In this document: positions 1 through 5,802 of the stretch, one piece after another | Layout of the letters: each line of letters starts with the position of its first letter | Numbering within the stretch: position 1 is the stretch's first letter | Origin: Hymenobacter sp. | GTDB lineage: Bacteria > Bacteroidota > Bacteroidia > Cytophagales > Hymenobacteraceae | Length of the DNA: 6,767 nucleotides | Assembly (NCBI GenBank): GCA_025362615.1 | Contig: JANYFQ010000639.1 | Span: 1-6,767, forward strand | Direction of reading: 5' to 3' | Program-made: the position numbers and the translations under genes | Notes under the pieces: model-generated | The model's database searches: none | The model's input: only the letters and a program-made list of their open reading frames with translations | What the model was told of the DNA's origin: nothing

Positions 1-2094
1 GGTCCAGGTCTTTTCCTTGCGCGGGTCGAGCACCGAGCTGATGTGGGAGTAGATGTCGTGGCCCCAGTATTTTTTGATGGCCGGCGAGGCCAGCAGGCCG
101 CCCATCTCCTCGTTCACTTGGGCGCGGGGGAAGAGCACGAAATCCTCGCCCGACTTTTTGTCTTTGTAATTGACTCGATAATAAGTGTTTTCGGGCAGGA
201 TGTCGAGCGTGTCGCCGGTTTTGTAGTACGTTTTGCCACCCGTGGCGATGGGGCCGCGGGCCACGGCGCGGTAGTCGTCGTCGGTGCGGAAAAGGAGCTG
301 CTTGTTCACGTAGTCGGGCACGCCGGGCACGTCGAAATACTGGCCGGTGTACGTCACGTCGTAGCCGTGCATGGGCGTAGTTTCGTTGCGCCAGAGCAGC
401 ACGTTGTCGCGGTTCAACTCTTCGGTGAACTCGCGCGAGTAGAGCAGGCCCGATACGTTGCGCGAAATAATGGCCGAGTAGCCCGACGAGGCCAGGATGC
501 CCAGCAGCATCAGGGCCACGCCCAGGTGGGCCACCGCGCCGCCCGAAATGGCGATTTTACGCCGCCACAGCGTGAAGAGCGTACCGAAATTGGCCAGCAC
601 CCCAAACAGCCCGGCCAGCACCAGCACCACGTACGGAGCCGTGATGGTGAGGCCGTTGTAGCGCACGAGCAGCACCGTGAGGGCCGTGCCCAGCAGCGCC
701 AGCAAGCCGGGGGCCGTGAGCGAGTTGAGAAGCGTCGTGCCGTCATTCCGCTGCCACCACATGATTTGGGCCAGGCCCGAAAGCAGCGCCACGCCCACGC
801 CCAGCCAGAGCTGTAATTTAGAGTAATGTGCTATCTGGTCGGCGGGCAGGGCGATGTTGGTTTTGATGCCCAACAGCCCCATAAAGGCGTTGTATACCGG
901 AATGCTCGTCGTGAACAGCACCTGAAACGCGCCCAGGCACAGCACGGTAGCGCCCACCAGCACCCAGAGTTCGGCGCTGTAGCCGCTCAGCTCTTTTTCG
1001 GTGGCCGGAATTTCTTTCCAGCGCCACACCAGCAGCCCCACGGCCAGCACCCCGAAGGCCGCCAGGTAAACGAACAACTGCCCCGAAAGCCCTAAGTCGG
1101 TGAAGGAGTGGACCGAAGCATTGCCCAGCACCCCGCTGCGGGTGAGGAAGGTGGCGTACAAAATCAAGACAAACGTGGCGATGACGAGCGCGAACGAGAG
1201 CCGCAGGCCCACGCGCCGCCGCTGCCACAGCACCAGCCCGTGCATACTCGCCACGAGCACCAGCCAGGGGATGTAAACGGCGTTTTCCACGGGGTCCCAG
1301 TTCCAGTAACCGCCGAAGTTGAGGGTTTCGTAGGCCCAGTACGCGCCCATCACCACGCCCACGCCCAATACCGCCCCGCCCACGAGCGTCCAGGGCAAAG
1401 CGGGTTTTACCCAGGCGGTTAGCTCGCGTTTCCAGAGGGCGGCGATGGCGAAGGCGAAGGGCACCAGCGTGAGGGCGAAGCCCAGAAACAGCGTCGGCGG
1501 ATGAATCACCATCCAGTAGTTCTGGAGCAGGGCGTTGAGGCCGGTGCCGTCTTTGGGCACGAAGTCGGGGTTGGTTTTCCAGACCGGCAAATCAGTCAGA
1601 AACTCGCGCAGCAGAATAAACGGCGACGAGCCAATTTTGACTCCGCCCAGCACTACGCCCAGAATCATACTCACCAAAAAGAGCTGCACGCCGCTGAACA
1701 CGGCCATCACCGGGACTTCCCAGCGGCGGTTGAACCGCATGATTATCAGGCCCAATACGACGTGCCAGAATATCCAGAGCAGGAACGAGCCTTCCTGCCC
1801 TTCCCAAAAGCACGAAATCATGTACTGCACCGGCAAGTGGTTGGAGCTGTGGCTCCAGGCGTAGTAATACTCGTAGCGGTGCGCGTGGATGATGTTGAAC
1901 AAGCACACCACCACCGAGAGCACCGCCGCGCCGTGGACCAGAAACGCTGCCCGCCCAACGCGCCGCCAACTCGGGTCGGGGTCGTCAAGTGGCCGGCCTT
2001 TGCTGGCCTGAAAATAACTGTAAGCGGCCACCAGCGCCGCCGCAAACGCCACAATAACACTCAGGTGGCCGAGTTGGCCAATAAATAAATTCAT
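1..2094 (-). CDS. ccmF: Cytochrome c biogenesis protein CcmF/CcsA family (heme lyase), 3' end beyond window
   Basis: Polytopic inner-membrane protein that takes heme from the CcmE chaperone and attaches it to CXXCH motifs of apocytochrome c on the periplasmic side. The frame is open for 698 codons from ATG at 2094 to the left edge without a stop, so the C-terminus is missing. Hydrophobic segments begin at about residues 11-28 and 50-69. The CcmF hallmark 'EGQEGSFLLW' is at about 98-107. The heme-handling WWD-type region reads 'GGYWNWDPVEN' around W264-D267, a diverged form of the proteobacterial motif. All four histidines expected to ligate heme have plausible counterparts: H198 in 'VIHPPTLF', H285 in 'MHGLVLW', H329 in 'SVHSF' and H523 in 'AHLGVALML'. 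Their spacing is close to that of Escherichia coli CcmF. The end of the visible sequence is a hydrophilic, probably periplasmic domain. No other ccm gene is in view; the upstream neighbour is divergent. The family call is firm. CcmF rather than CcsA naming is less certain, since Bacteroidota annotations use both. Confidence 0.93.
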   Translation of the reverse strand, partial: MNLFIGQLGHLSVIVAFAAALVAAYSYFQASKGRPLDDPDPSWRRVGRAAFLVHGAAVLSVVVCLFNIIHAHRYEYYYAWSHSSNHLPVQYMISCFWEGQEGSFLLWIFWHVVLGLIIMRFNRRWEVPVMAVFSGVQLFLVSMILGVVLGGVKIGSSPFILLREFLTDLPVWKTNPDFVPKDGTGLNALLQNYWMVIHPPTLFLGFALTLVPFAFAIAALWKRELTAWVKPALPWTLVGGAVLGVGVVMGAYWAYETLNFGGYWNWDPVENAVYIPWLVLVASMHGLVLWQRRRVGLRLSFALVIATFVLILYATFLTRSGVLGNASVHSFTDLGLSGQLFVYLAAFGVLAVGLLVWRWKEIPATEKELSGYSAELWVLVGATVLCLGAFQVLFTTSIPVYNAFMGLLGIKTNIALPADQIAHYSKLQLWLGVGVALLSGLAQIMWWQRNDGTTLLNSLTAPGLLALLGTALTVLLVRYNGLTITAPYVVLVLAGLFGVLANFGTLFTLWRRKIAISGGAVAHLGVALMLLGILASSGYSAIISRNVSGLLYSREFTEELNRDNVLLWRNETTPMHGYDVTYTGQYFDVPGVPDYVNKQLLFRTDDDYRAVARGPIATGGKTYYKTGDTLDILPENTYYRVNYKDKKSGEDFVLFPRAQVNEEMGGLLASPAIKKYWGHDIYSHISSVLDPRKEKTWT

Positions 2095-2125
2095 GCGTTG
2101 AAATAATCGGTGTTGATTGACCGGC

Positions 2126-2141
2126 TGCTGAATTTTCAGCA
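2126..2141. repeat. Short perfect inverted repeat in the ccmF leader
   Basis: TGCTGAA-TT-TTCAGCA is a perfect 7-bp inverted repeat with a 2-bp centre. It lies 32 bp upstream of the ccmF start codon, between that start and the candidate promoter at 2160-2167. It could be an operator for a dimeric regulator or a small hairpin in the 5' leader. In the ccmF reading direction the T-run comes before the hairpin, not after it, so it does not look like an intrinsic terminator for that gene. Its function is inferred from position only. Confidence 0.4.
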
Positions 2142-2159
2142 AAAAACCCGTTCGAAAGC

Positions 2160-2167
2160 CAAAATTA
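2160..2167 (-). promoter_or_regulatory. Candidate Bacteroidota -7 promoter element for ccmF
   Basis: On the minus strand this reads TAATTTTG, an exact match to the Bacteroidota -7 consensus TAnnTTTG. Transcription would start near 2153 and leave a leader of about 60 nt before the ccmF ATG at 2094. No clear TTTG is visible at the expected -33 position, where the sequence is GC-rich (around 2181-2190). The element is therefore only half supported. Confidence 0.45.
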
Positions 2168-2284
2168 CGGCTTGCCAGCCCCCGGCCGGGAATACAACAG
2201 CCAACGCGCCGAAAAGTGGCCGTTGCCGATGGTTGATTTTGGGTCCGTAGCAGCAAGGGCTCACCACTGGCCTTTGCCAGTTGC

Positions 2285-2292
2285 TACCTTTG
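2285..2292 (+). promoter_or_regulatory. TAnnTTTG promoter element abutting the radical SAM start codon
   Basis: TACCTTTG matches the Bacteroidota -7 consensus TAnnTTTG exactly. It ends only six bases before the ATG at 2299, so a start site about 7 bases downstream would coincide with or closely flank the A of ATG. That predicts a leaderless or nearly leaderless mRNA, in keeping with the absence of a Shine-Dalgarno sequence. The -33 box is weak: CTGG near 2267-2270, with a TTTG too close at 2273-2276. This element also argues against the alternative in-frame TTG at 2281, which lies upstream of it. Confidence 0.55.
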
Positions 2293-2298
2293 CCGGCC

Positions 2299-3321
2299 AT
2301 GCTAGCCACCCTGCGCGATTCGCTCTCGTTTGCCCGCAAAGCCACGCCGGCCCGCGTCTGGAACGCCACGCAGGTGGTGGGTTCGTACCTTTTGAGCAAG
2401 GCCACGGGCCGCGCCCGCCACGCCGGGCTGCCGGTGGCGCTGGCCTTCGAGCCGACTACGAGTTGCAATTTGCGCTGCCCGGAATGCCCCAGCGGCCTGC
2501 GCTCCTTTACCCGGCCCACCGGAATGCTGCCGGCCGCGCTCTTTCAAAAAACCATCGACGAGGTAGGCAAGCGGCTGTGGTACTTGATTTTCTATTTTCA
2601 GGGCGAGCCGTATTTGCACCCCGAATTTCTGGACATGGTGCGCTACGCCAGCCGCCGGGGCATTTACACCGCCACCAGCACCAACGCCCACTACCTGAGC
2701 GACGGCAACGCCCGCCGCACCGTCGAGAGCGGCCTCGACCGCCTCATCATCTCGCTCGACGGCACCACCCAGGAAGTGTATCAGCAGTACCGCGTGGGCG
2801 GCAAACTGAGCAAAGTATTAGAAGGCACACGCAACGTGGTGCGCTGGCGTAAGGAGCTGAAATCGAGCACCCCGCGCATCGTGTTTCAGTTTCTGGTGGT
2901 GCGCCCCAACGAGCACCAGCTTGCCGATGCCCGCGCCCTGGCCCAGGCAATGGGCGTGGACGACGTGTGGTTCAAAACGGCCCAGATTTACGACCACCAG
3001 CACGGCTCGCCCCTCATCCCGACCATCGACTACTACTCGCGCTACGAAAACAACCCCGACGGCACCTGGGGCCTCAAAAACAAGCTCGTCAACCATTGCT
3101 GGAAGATGTGGCATTCCTGCGTCATCACCTGGGACGGCCTCGTGGTGCCCTGCTGCTTCGACAAAGATGCCGAATACCGCCTCGGCGACCTCAAAACCCA
3201 AACCTTCGCCGCGCTCTGGCAAGGCAGCAAGTACCAGCAGTTCCGCGCCGCCCTGCTCAAAGGCCGCGACCAGATTGAAATGTGCCGCAATTGCAGCGAA
3301 GGCACAAAGGTTTGGGGGTGA
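2299..3321 (+). CDS. Radical SAM/SPASM domain protein, substrate unknown
   Basis: Predicted 340-residue iron-sulfur enzyme that would cleave S-adenosylmethionine to a 5'-deoxyadenosyl radical. The cluster-binding motif CxxxCxxC is present as 'CNLRCPEC' (C56, C60, C63). It is followed by 'QGEP' (G102-P104), equivalent to the GGE motif that contacts the SAM amino group, and then by a normal radical SAM barrel ('SLDGTTQEVY'). The C-terminal third carries a SPASM-like auxiliary cluster region with C267, C274, the pair C285-C286 within 'DGLVVPCCFD', and C329/C332 in 'CRNC'. SPASM proteins modify peptides (PqqE, AlbA), activate sulfatases (anSME) or act on sugars and other small molecules. Nothing in the window identifies the substrate: no small precursor peptide, sulfatase or glycosyltransferase lies nearby. 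No signal peptide is visible, so it is probably cytoplasmic. The ATG at 2299 is preferred over the upstream TTG at 2281 because a promoter element lies between them. Domain call firm, role unknown. Confidence 0.92.
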   Translation: MLATLRDSLSFARKATPARVWNATQVVGSYLLSKATGRARHAGLPVALAFEPTTSCNLRCPECPSGLRSFTRPTGMLPAALFQKTIDEVGKRLWYLIFYFQGEPYLHPEFLDMVRYASRRGIYTATSTNAHYLSDGNARRTVESGLDRLIISLDGTTQEVYQQYRVGGKLSKVLEGTRNVVRWRKELKSSTPRIVFQFLVVRPNEHQLADARALAQAMGVDDVWFKTAQIYDHQHGSPLIPTIDYYSRYENNPDGTWGLKNKLVNHCWKMWHSCVITWDGLVVPCCFDKDAEYRLGDLKTQTFAALWQGSKYQQFRAALLKGRDQIEMCRNCSEGTKVWG

Positions 3322-3330
3322 GGTTGATTC

Positions 3331-3524
3331 AGTTACTGCTATTACGCGGTTGGCGCGGGCCTCTGGCCCGTGTCGGCTACTTGCGGGCCTCTGGCCCGTA
3401 CCTCAGGCCGAAATGGTGTGCCTCATCTGCTGCCCATCGTTCAACGATTGGGGCCAGCGGCCCCCAAAGTAGTCGGCACGGGCCTGGAGGCCCGCGCCAA
3501 ACCGCTCCCGTGTAACAGCAACTA
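3331..3524. repeat. Large nested imperfect palindrome between convergent genes
   Basis: The left arm (3346-3398) and the reverse complement of the right arm (3450-3505) align by eye at about 47 of 53 positions with three one-base gaps. Weaker similarity continues outward to about 3331 and 3524, touching the stop codon of the esterase gene. Each arm contains two smaller GC-rich hairpins, at 3356-3370, 3384-3398, 3450-3464 and 3479-3494. The centre carries another inverted repeat at 3436-3448. The two left hairpins share an exact 17-bp direct repeat. Positioned between the 3' ends of two convergent genes, it could act as a bidirectional terminator or mRNA stabiliser. Its architecture also resembles REP- or MITE-type non-autonomous repeats. 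No transposase or obvious target-site duplication was seen. Confidence 0.8.
3355..3399 (+). repeat. Two exact 17-bp direct repeats, each a hairpin
   Basis: GCGGGCCTCTGGCCCGT occurs at 3355-3371 and again at 3383-3399, with a period of 28 bp. Each copy contains CGGGCC-TCT-GGCCCG, a 6-bp stem with a three-base loop. Related but non-identical hairpins lie in the right arm: GGGGCC-AGC-GGCCCC at 3450-3464 and CGGGCC-TGGA-GGCCCG at 3479-3494. The pairs keep the six-base stems while the loops differ, as expected if the folded structure or a protein-recognised palindrome is what is maintained. Confidence 0.85.
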
Positions 3525-4754
3525 CTTAAACTCAATCCGCAGCGCATCCTGCCCCGGAAACTTGAGCGAATAGATGCCAGCTTTCAGCGAACCACGCAGT
3601 ACCTCAAGGTTGCTGCTTTCGGGGCGGATGCGGCGCACCACGCGCCCGGCCTGGTCGAGCAACTGGGCTTCGAGGCGGTTCACCCAGGCTTCGGGCAGCA
3701 CGAGGCGCACGGCCTCGTTGGCGGGCACGGGGTAAGCCTGAACCAGGGGCGCGGTGCGGCGCGACGTGCTGGTAGCCAGCACAGTGCCGGCCGTGCCCAG
3801 AGCGGGCCGCAAAAAGTCGCGCACTACCCGAAACGTGGTATCTGCGTAAGCCAAAGCACTCGTTGAGGTGCCGTATTGCGGAATGTGGCCCGCGCTCTGA
3901 AAAGTTTTGAACACGTTGCGAATGCCGAGCTGCGTTGTACGCGGGTGCAGCACGGCGCTGCCCCACACATATTTGGGGGGCAGGTTGCTTCCCACGCGGC
4001 CCCGTCCGTAGGGCACCACGGCATCGTTGGTGCCGTGCAGGCTGCACAAGGGCGGGTCGTTGGCTTCGATGAGGGAAGCGTTTTCGGTGGCCCCGCTCAG
4101 GTTGATGACGGCCAGCGGGCGGCTGCTGTAGCCGGGGTTGCCGCCGGTGCCTTCTACGCCGCCCAGGGCCGCCGCGTCTACGTAGGCCGGTATCTCGCTC
4201 AGCTTGTCGAGGTAGCCGGTTTGCAGGGCCATGAATGCTCCGGCCGAAGCGCCGCCCACGGCAATGTACTGCGACTGAATGCGGTACGTGTTGGTGGTGG
4301 CCGCGTCGTTGCGGAAGTAGCGGATGGCGGCTTTCATGTCCTGGCCCCCGCGCAACGCCCCTTTGGCAATGGCTACGGTGTCGAAATTGGTGAAGACGGT
4401 AACGGGGTCAATCAATCGGTAATCGATGCTGGCCGTGACGTAGCCGAGCCGGGCAAAGCGGGTGCAGATGGCTACCATGTACGCCTCGTTGCGGGTGCCG
4501 GTCACGAAGCCGCCCTGGTGGGCGAATATGATGAGCGGGCGCCGCAGCAGTACGTCGCCGGTGGGTTGGTACACGTCCATGACGAGCTGCTGGGTTTGAC
4601 CAGCCGAGTTCACGGCGGAGCCGTAAACGACGTTGAGCGTGGCGGTTACGTTGGGAAAAATGGGCTGGTAGTACCGGCCGCCGGTGGTGTCTATCTGGGC
4701 CGAGGCGAAGCGGGCGAACGCCAGCAGCAGCAACAAGGGAAGTAGCTTTTTCAT
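3522..4754 (-). CDS. Secreted alpha/beta-hydrolase (carboxylesterase-like) with T9SS sorting domain
   Basis: Predicted 410-residue exported esterase or lipase-like hydrolase. Residues 1-19 form a Sec signal peptide (lysines, a leucine-rich core, and an ASA|Q cleavage site). The alpha/beta-hydrolase domain spans about 35-318. It has an oxyanion-hole 'HQGGF' at H79-G82, the nucleophile S170 in 'GGASAGAF' (GxSxG), a likely acid D244 in 'HGTNDAVVP', and H290 in 'SAGHIP'. Residues 338-410, beginning 'AYPVPANEAVRL', match the beta-sandwich type A sorting domain of the type IX secretion system, which sends proteins across the outer membrane to the surface or medium. The natural ester substrate cannot be read from sequence; acylated polysaccharides and lipids are both possible. 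The ATG at 4754 is set by the signal peptide. The gene is convergent with the radical SAM gene and divergent from the LD-carboxypeptidase gene. An AT-rich leader contains repeated AACAATT. Confidence 0.92.
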   Translation of the reverse strand: MKKLLPLLLLLAFARFASAQIDTTGGRYYQPIFPNVTATLNVVYGSAVNSAGQTQQLVMDVYQPTGDVLLRRPLIIFAHQGGFVTGTRNEAYMVAICTRFARLGYVTASIDYRLIDPVTVFTNFDTVAIAKGALRGGQDMKAAIRYFRNDAATTNTYRIQSQYIAVGGASAGAFMALQTGYLDKLSEIPAYVDAAALGGVEGTGGNPGYSSRPLAVINLSGATENASLIEANDPPLCSLHGTNDAVVPYGRGRVGSNLPPKYVWGSAVLHPRTTQLGIRNVFKTFQSAGHIPQYGTSTSALAYADTTFRVVRDFLRPALGTAGTVLATSTSRRTAPLVQAYPVPANEAVRLVLPEAWVNRLEAQLLDQAGRVVRRIRPESSNLEVLRGSLKAGIYSLKFPGQDALRIEFK

Positions 4755-4757
4755 TTT

Positions 4758-4790
4758 AATTGTTTAATTGTTGCATTGCTGAATTGTTGC
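4758..4790 (-). repeat. Three AACAATT repeats in the esterase leader
   Basis: Immediately upstream of the esterase ATG, AACAATT occurs three times on the minus strand (4764-4758, 4772-4766, 4788-4782). Two copies sit inside an exact GCAACAATT. The tract is much more AT-rich than the surrounding DNA, so it should be unstructured RNA, which would favour ribosome access in a lineage that makes little use of Shine-Dalgarno pairing. A regulatory role is only inferred. Confidence 0.5.
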
Positions 4791-4825
4791 TCATACGTGC
4801 GCCGAACAACACTGCGCCCGCTGCG

Positions 4826-4835
4826 GGATATATCC
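4826..4835. promoter_or_regulatory. 10-bp palindrome in the divergent esterase/LD-carboxypeptidase promoter region
   Basis: GGATATATCC is a perfect 10-bp palindrome roughly midway between the two divergent start codons. It directly follows a small GC hairpin, CCCG-CTG-CGGG, at 4817-4827. It could be an operator, but a palindrome of this length can arise by chance and no regulator gene is nearby. Confidence 0.25.
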
Positions 4836-4840
4836 TGGAA

Positions 4841-4865
4841 CGAGAAACCAGCAGCGAGAAACCAG
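4841..4865 (+). repeat. 11-bp direct repeat in the divergent intergenic region
   Basis: CGAGAAACCAG occurs exactly at 4841-4851 and 4855-4865, with a 14-bp period. It lies upstream of the LD-carboxypeptidase start and may overlap its promoter region. It could be a tandem regulator site or a slippage duplication; nothing separates these. Confidence 0.45.
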
Positions 4866-4899
4866 AAACACAAAGTACGTCCGTTCTTTGCACTTGTTC

Positions 4900-5802
4900 A
4901 TGCCCATCGTCCTTCCGCCCCCACTGCAACCCGGCCAACGCGTGGCCGTCGTCAGCACCGCCCGTAAAATCACCGCCGCCGAGCTGGCCCCGGCCCTGGC
5001 CACCCTCGCTGGTTGGGGCCTGGACGTGGTGCTGGGCGAAAGCATCGGGGCTGAAAATCATCAGTTTGCCGGGCACGATGCCTTGCGCCGCCGCGACTTC
5101 CAGCGCCAGCTAGACGACCCGGCCATCGCCGCCATCCTGTGCGCCCGAGGCGGCTACGGCACGGCCCGCATCGTGGACGGGCTCGATTTTACCCACTTTC
5201 AAAAGCACCCCAAGTGGGTGGCTGGCTTCTCCGATATTACGGTGCTGCACTGCCACTTGCTGCGCCTGGGCTACGCCAGCATCCACGGCGTGATGCCGGT
5301 GTTGTTCCATCAGCCCGGCGGCGAAATGGCCTTGCAGACCCTGCGAACCGCGCTTTTTGGCGAAGCGCCCGCGCCGCTGCTGGCCCCGCCGCACCCGCTG
5401 CAACGCCTCGGCACAGCCACCGGCGAGCTGGTGGGCGGCAACCTGAGCCTGTTGCACACGCTCACCGGCACCCCGTCGCAGGTCAGTTTCGCGGGCCGTA
5501 TTCTTTTCCTCGAAGACCTGGACGAGTACCGCTATCACCTCGACCGAATGCTGCTGCACCTGCACCGCAGCGGGCAGCTTGCGGGCCTGGCCGGATTGGC
5601 CGTGGGCCACTTTTCGGCCATGCGCGACAACGCCGTGCCCTTCGGCGCGGAGGCCGACGAAATCATCGCCCACTACACCCAGGACTACGATTTTCCGGTC
5701 GGCTGCGGCTTCCCCATCGGCCACGAACCCGACAACGCCGCCGTGGTAGTAGGCCGGCCCATGCGCCTGACGGTGAACGCGGCAGGTAGCCAACTGGCCT
5801 AG
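4900..5802 (+). CDS. ldcA: S66-family LD-carboxypeptidase (muramoyltetrapeptide carboxypeptidase)
   Basis: Predicted 300-residue serine peptidase that removes the terminal D-alanine from murein tetrapeptides, an L,D-carboxypeptidase step in cytoplasmic peptidoglycan recycling. It begins with the family's usual 'LQPGQRVAVVST'. It contains 'CARGGYG' at about 81-87, the nucleophile S111 in 'GFSDITVLH', a likely catalytic E205 in 'FLEDLDEYR', and H275 in 'PIGHEPDN', in the Ser-Glu-His order of peptidase family S66. Length matches LdcA. No signal peptide is seen, which agrees with a cytoplasmic location. The ATG at 4900 is preferred over the in-frame TTG at 4888, because that TTG is part of a TTTG at 4887-4890 resembling a promoter -7 box and the protein aligns well from the ATG. 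Microcin-C immunity proteins (MccF) belong to the same family and cannot be fully excluded, but no microcin genes are present. The stop overlaps that of the convergent hydrolase. Confidence 0.92.
   Translation: MPIVLPPPLQPGQRVAVVSTARKITAAELAPALATLAGWGLDVVLGESIGAENHQFAGHDALRRRDFQRQLDDPAIAAILCARGGYGTARIVDGLDFTHFQKHPKWVAGFSDITVLHCHLLRLGYASIHGVMPVLFHQPGGEMALQTLRTALFGEAPAPLLAPPHPLQRLGTATGELVGGNLSLLHTLTGTPSQVSFAGRILFLEDLDEYRYHLDRMLLHLHRSGQLAGLAGLAVGHFSAMRDNAVPFGAEADEIIAHYTQDYDFPVGCGFPIGHEPDNAAVVVGRPMRLTVNAAGSQLA

Noticed and set aside
43..816. Long plus-strand open frame antisense to ccmF
   Set aside because: Its translation is rich in His, Gln, Gly and Arg with no recognisable domain, and it lies opposite a continuous, clearly conserved CcmF frame. 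It is a by-product of GC-rich codon bias.
2126..2146. Intrinsic terminator from the hairpin followed by an A-run
   Set aside because: A terminator needs a T-run after the hairpin in the transcribed direction. In the ccmF direction the T-run precedes the hairpin, and on the plus strand it is followed by A residues with no gene ending there.
2172..2852. Plus-strand frame overlapping the start of the radical SAM gene
   Set aside because: The Arg/Pro/His-rich product shows no domain, and the radical SAM frame covers most of it with intact motifs.
3355..3399. Possible CRISPR array from repeated hairpin units
   Set aside because: Only two identical copies with an 11-bp gap, no spacer-length intervals and no cas genes.
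3876..4745. 289-codon plus-strand open frame antisense to the esterase
   Set aside because: Low-complexity Gly/Val/Ala/His composition with no motif. The minus strand encodes a full hydrolase with signal peptide and sorting domain.
5110..5793. Minus-strand frame opposite the LD-carboxypeptidase
   Set aside because: No family signature; the plus strand carries all S66 catalytic motifs through the same interval.
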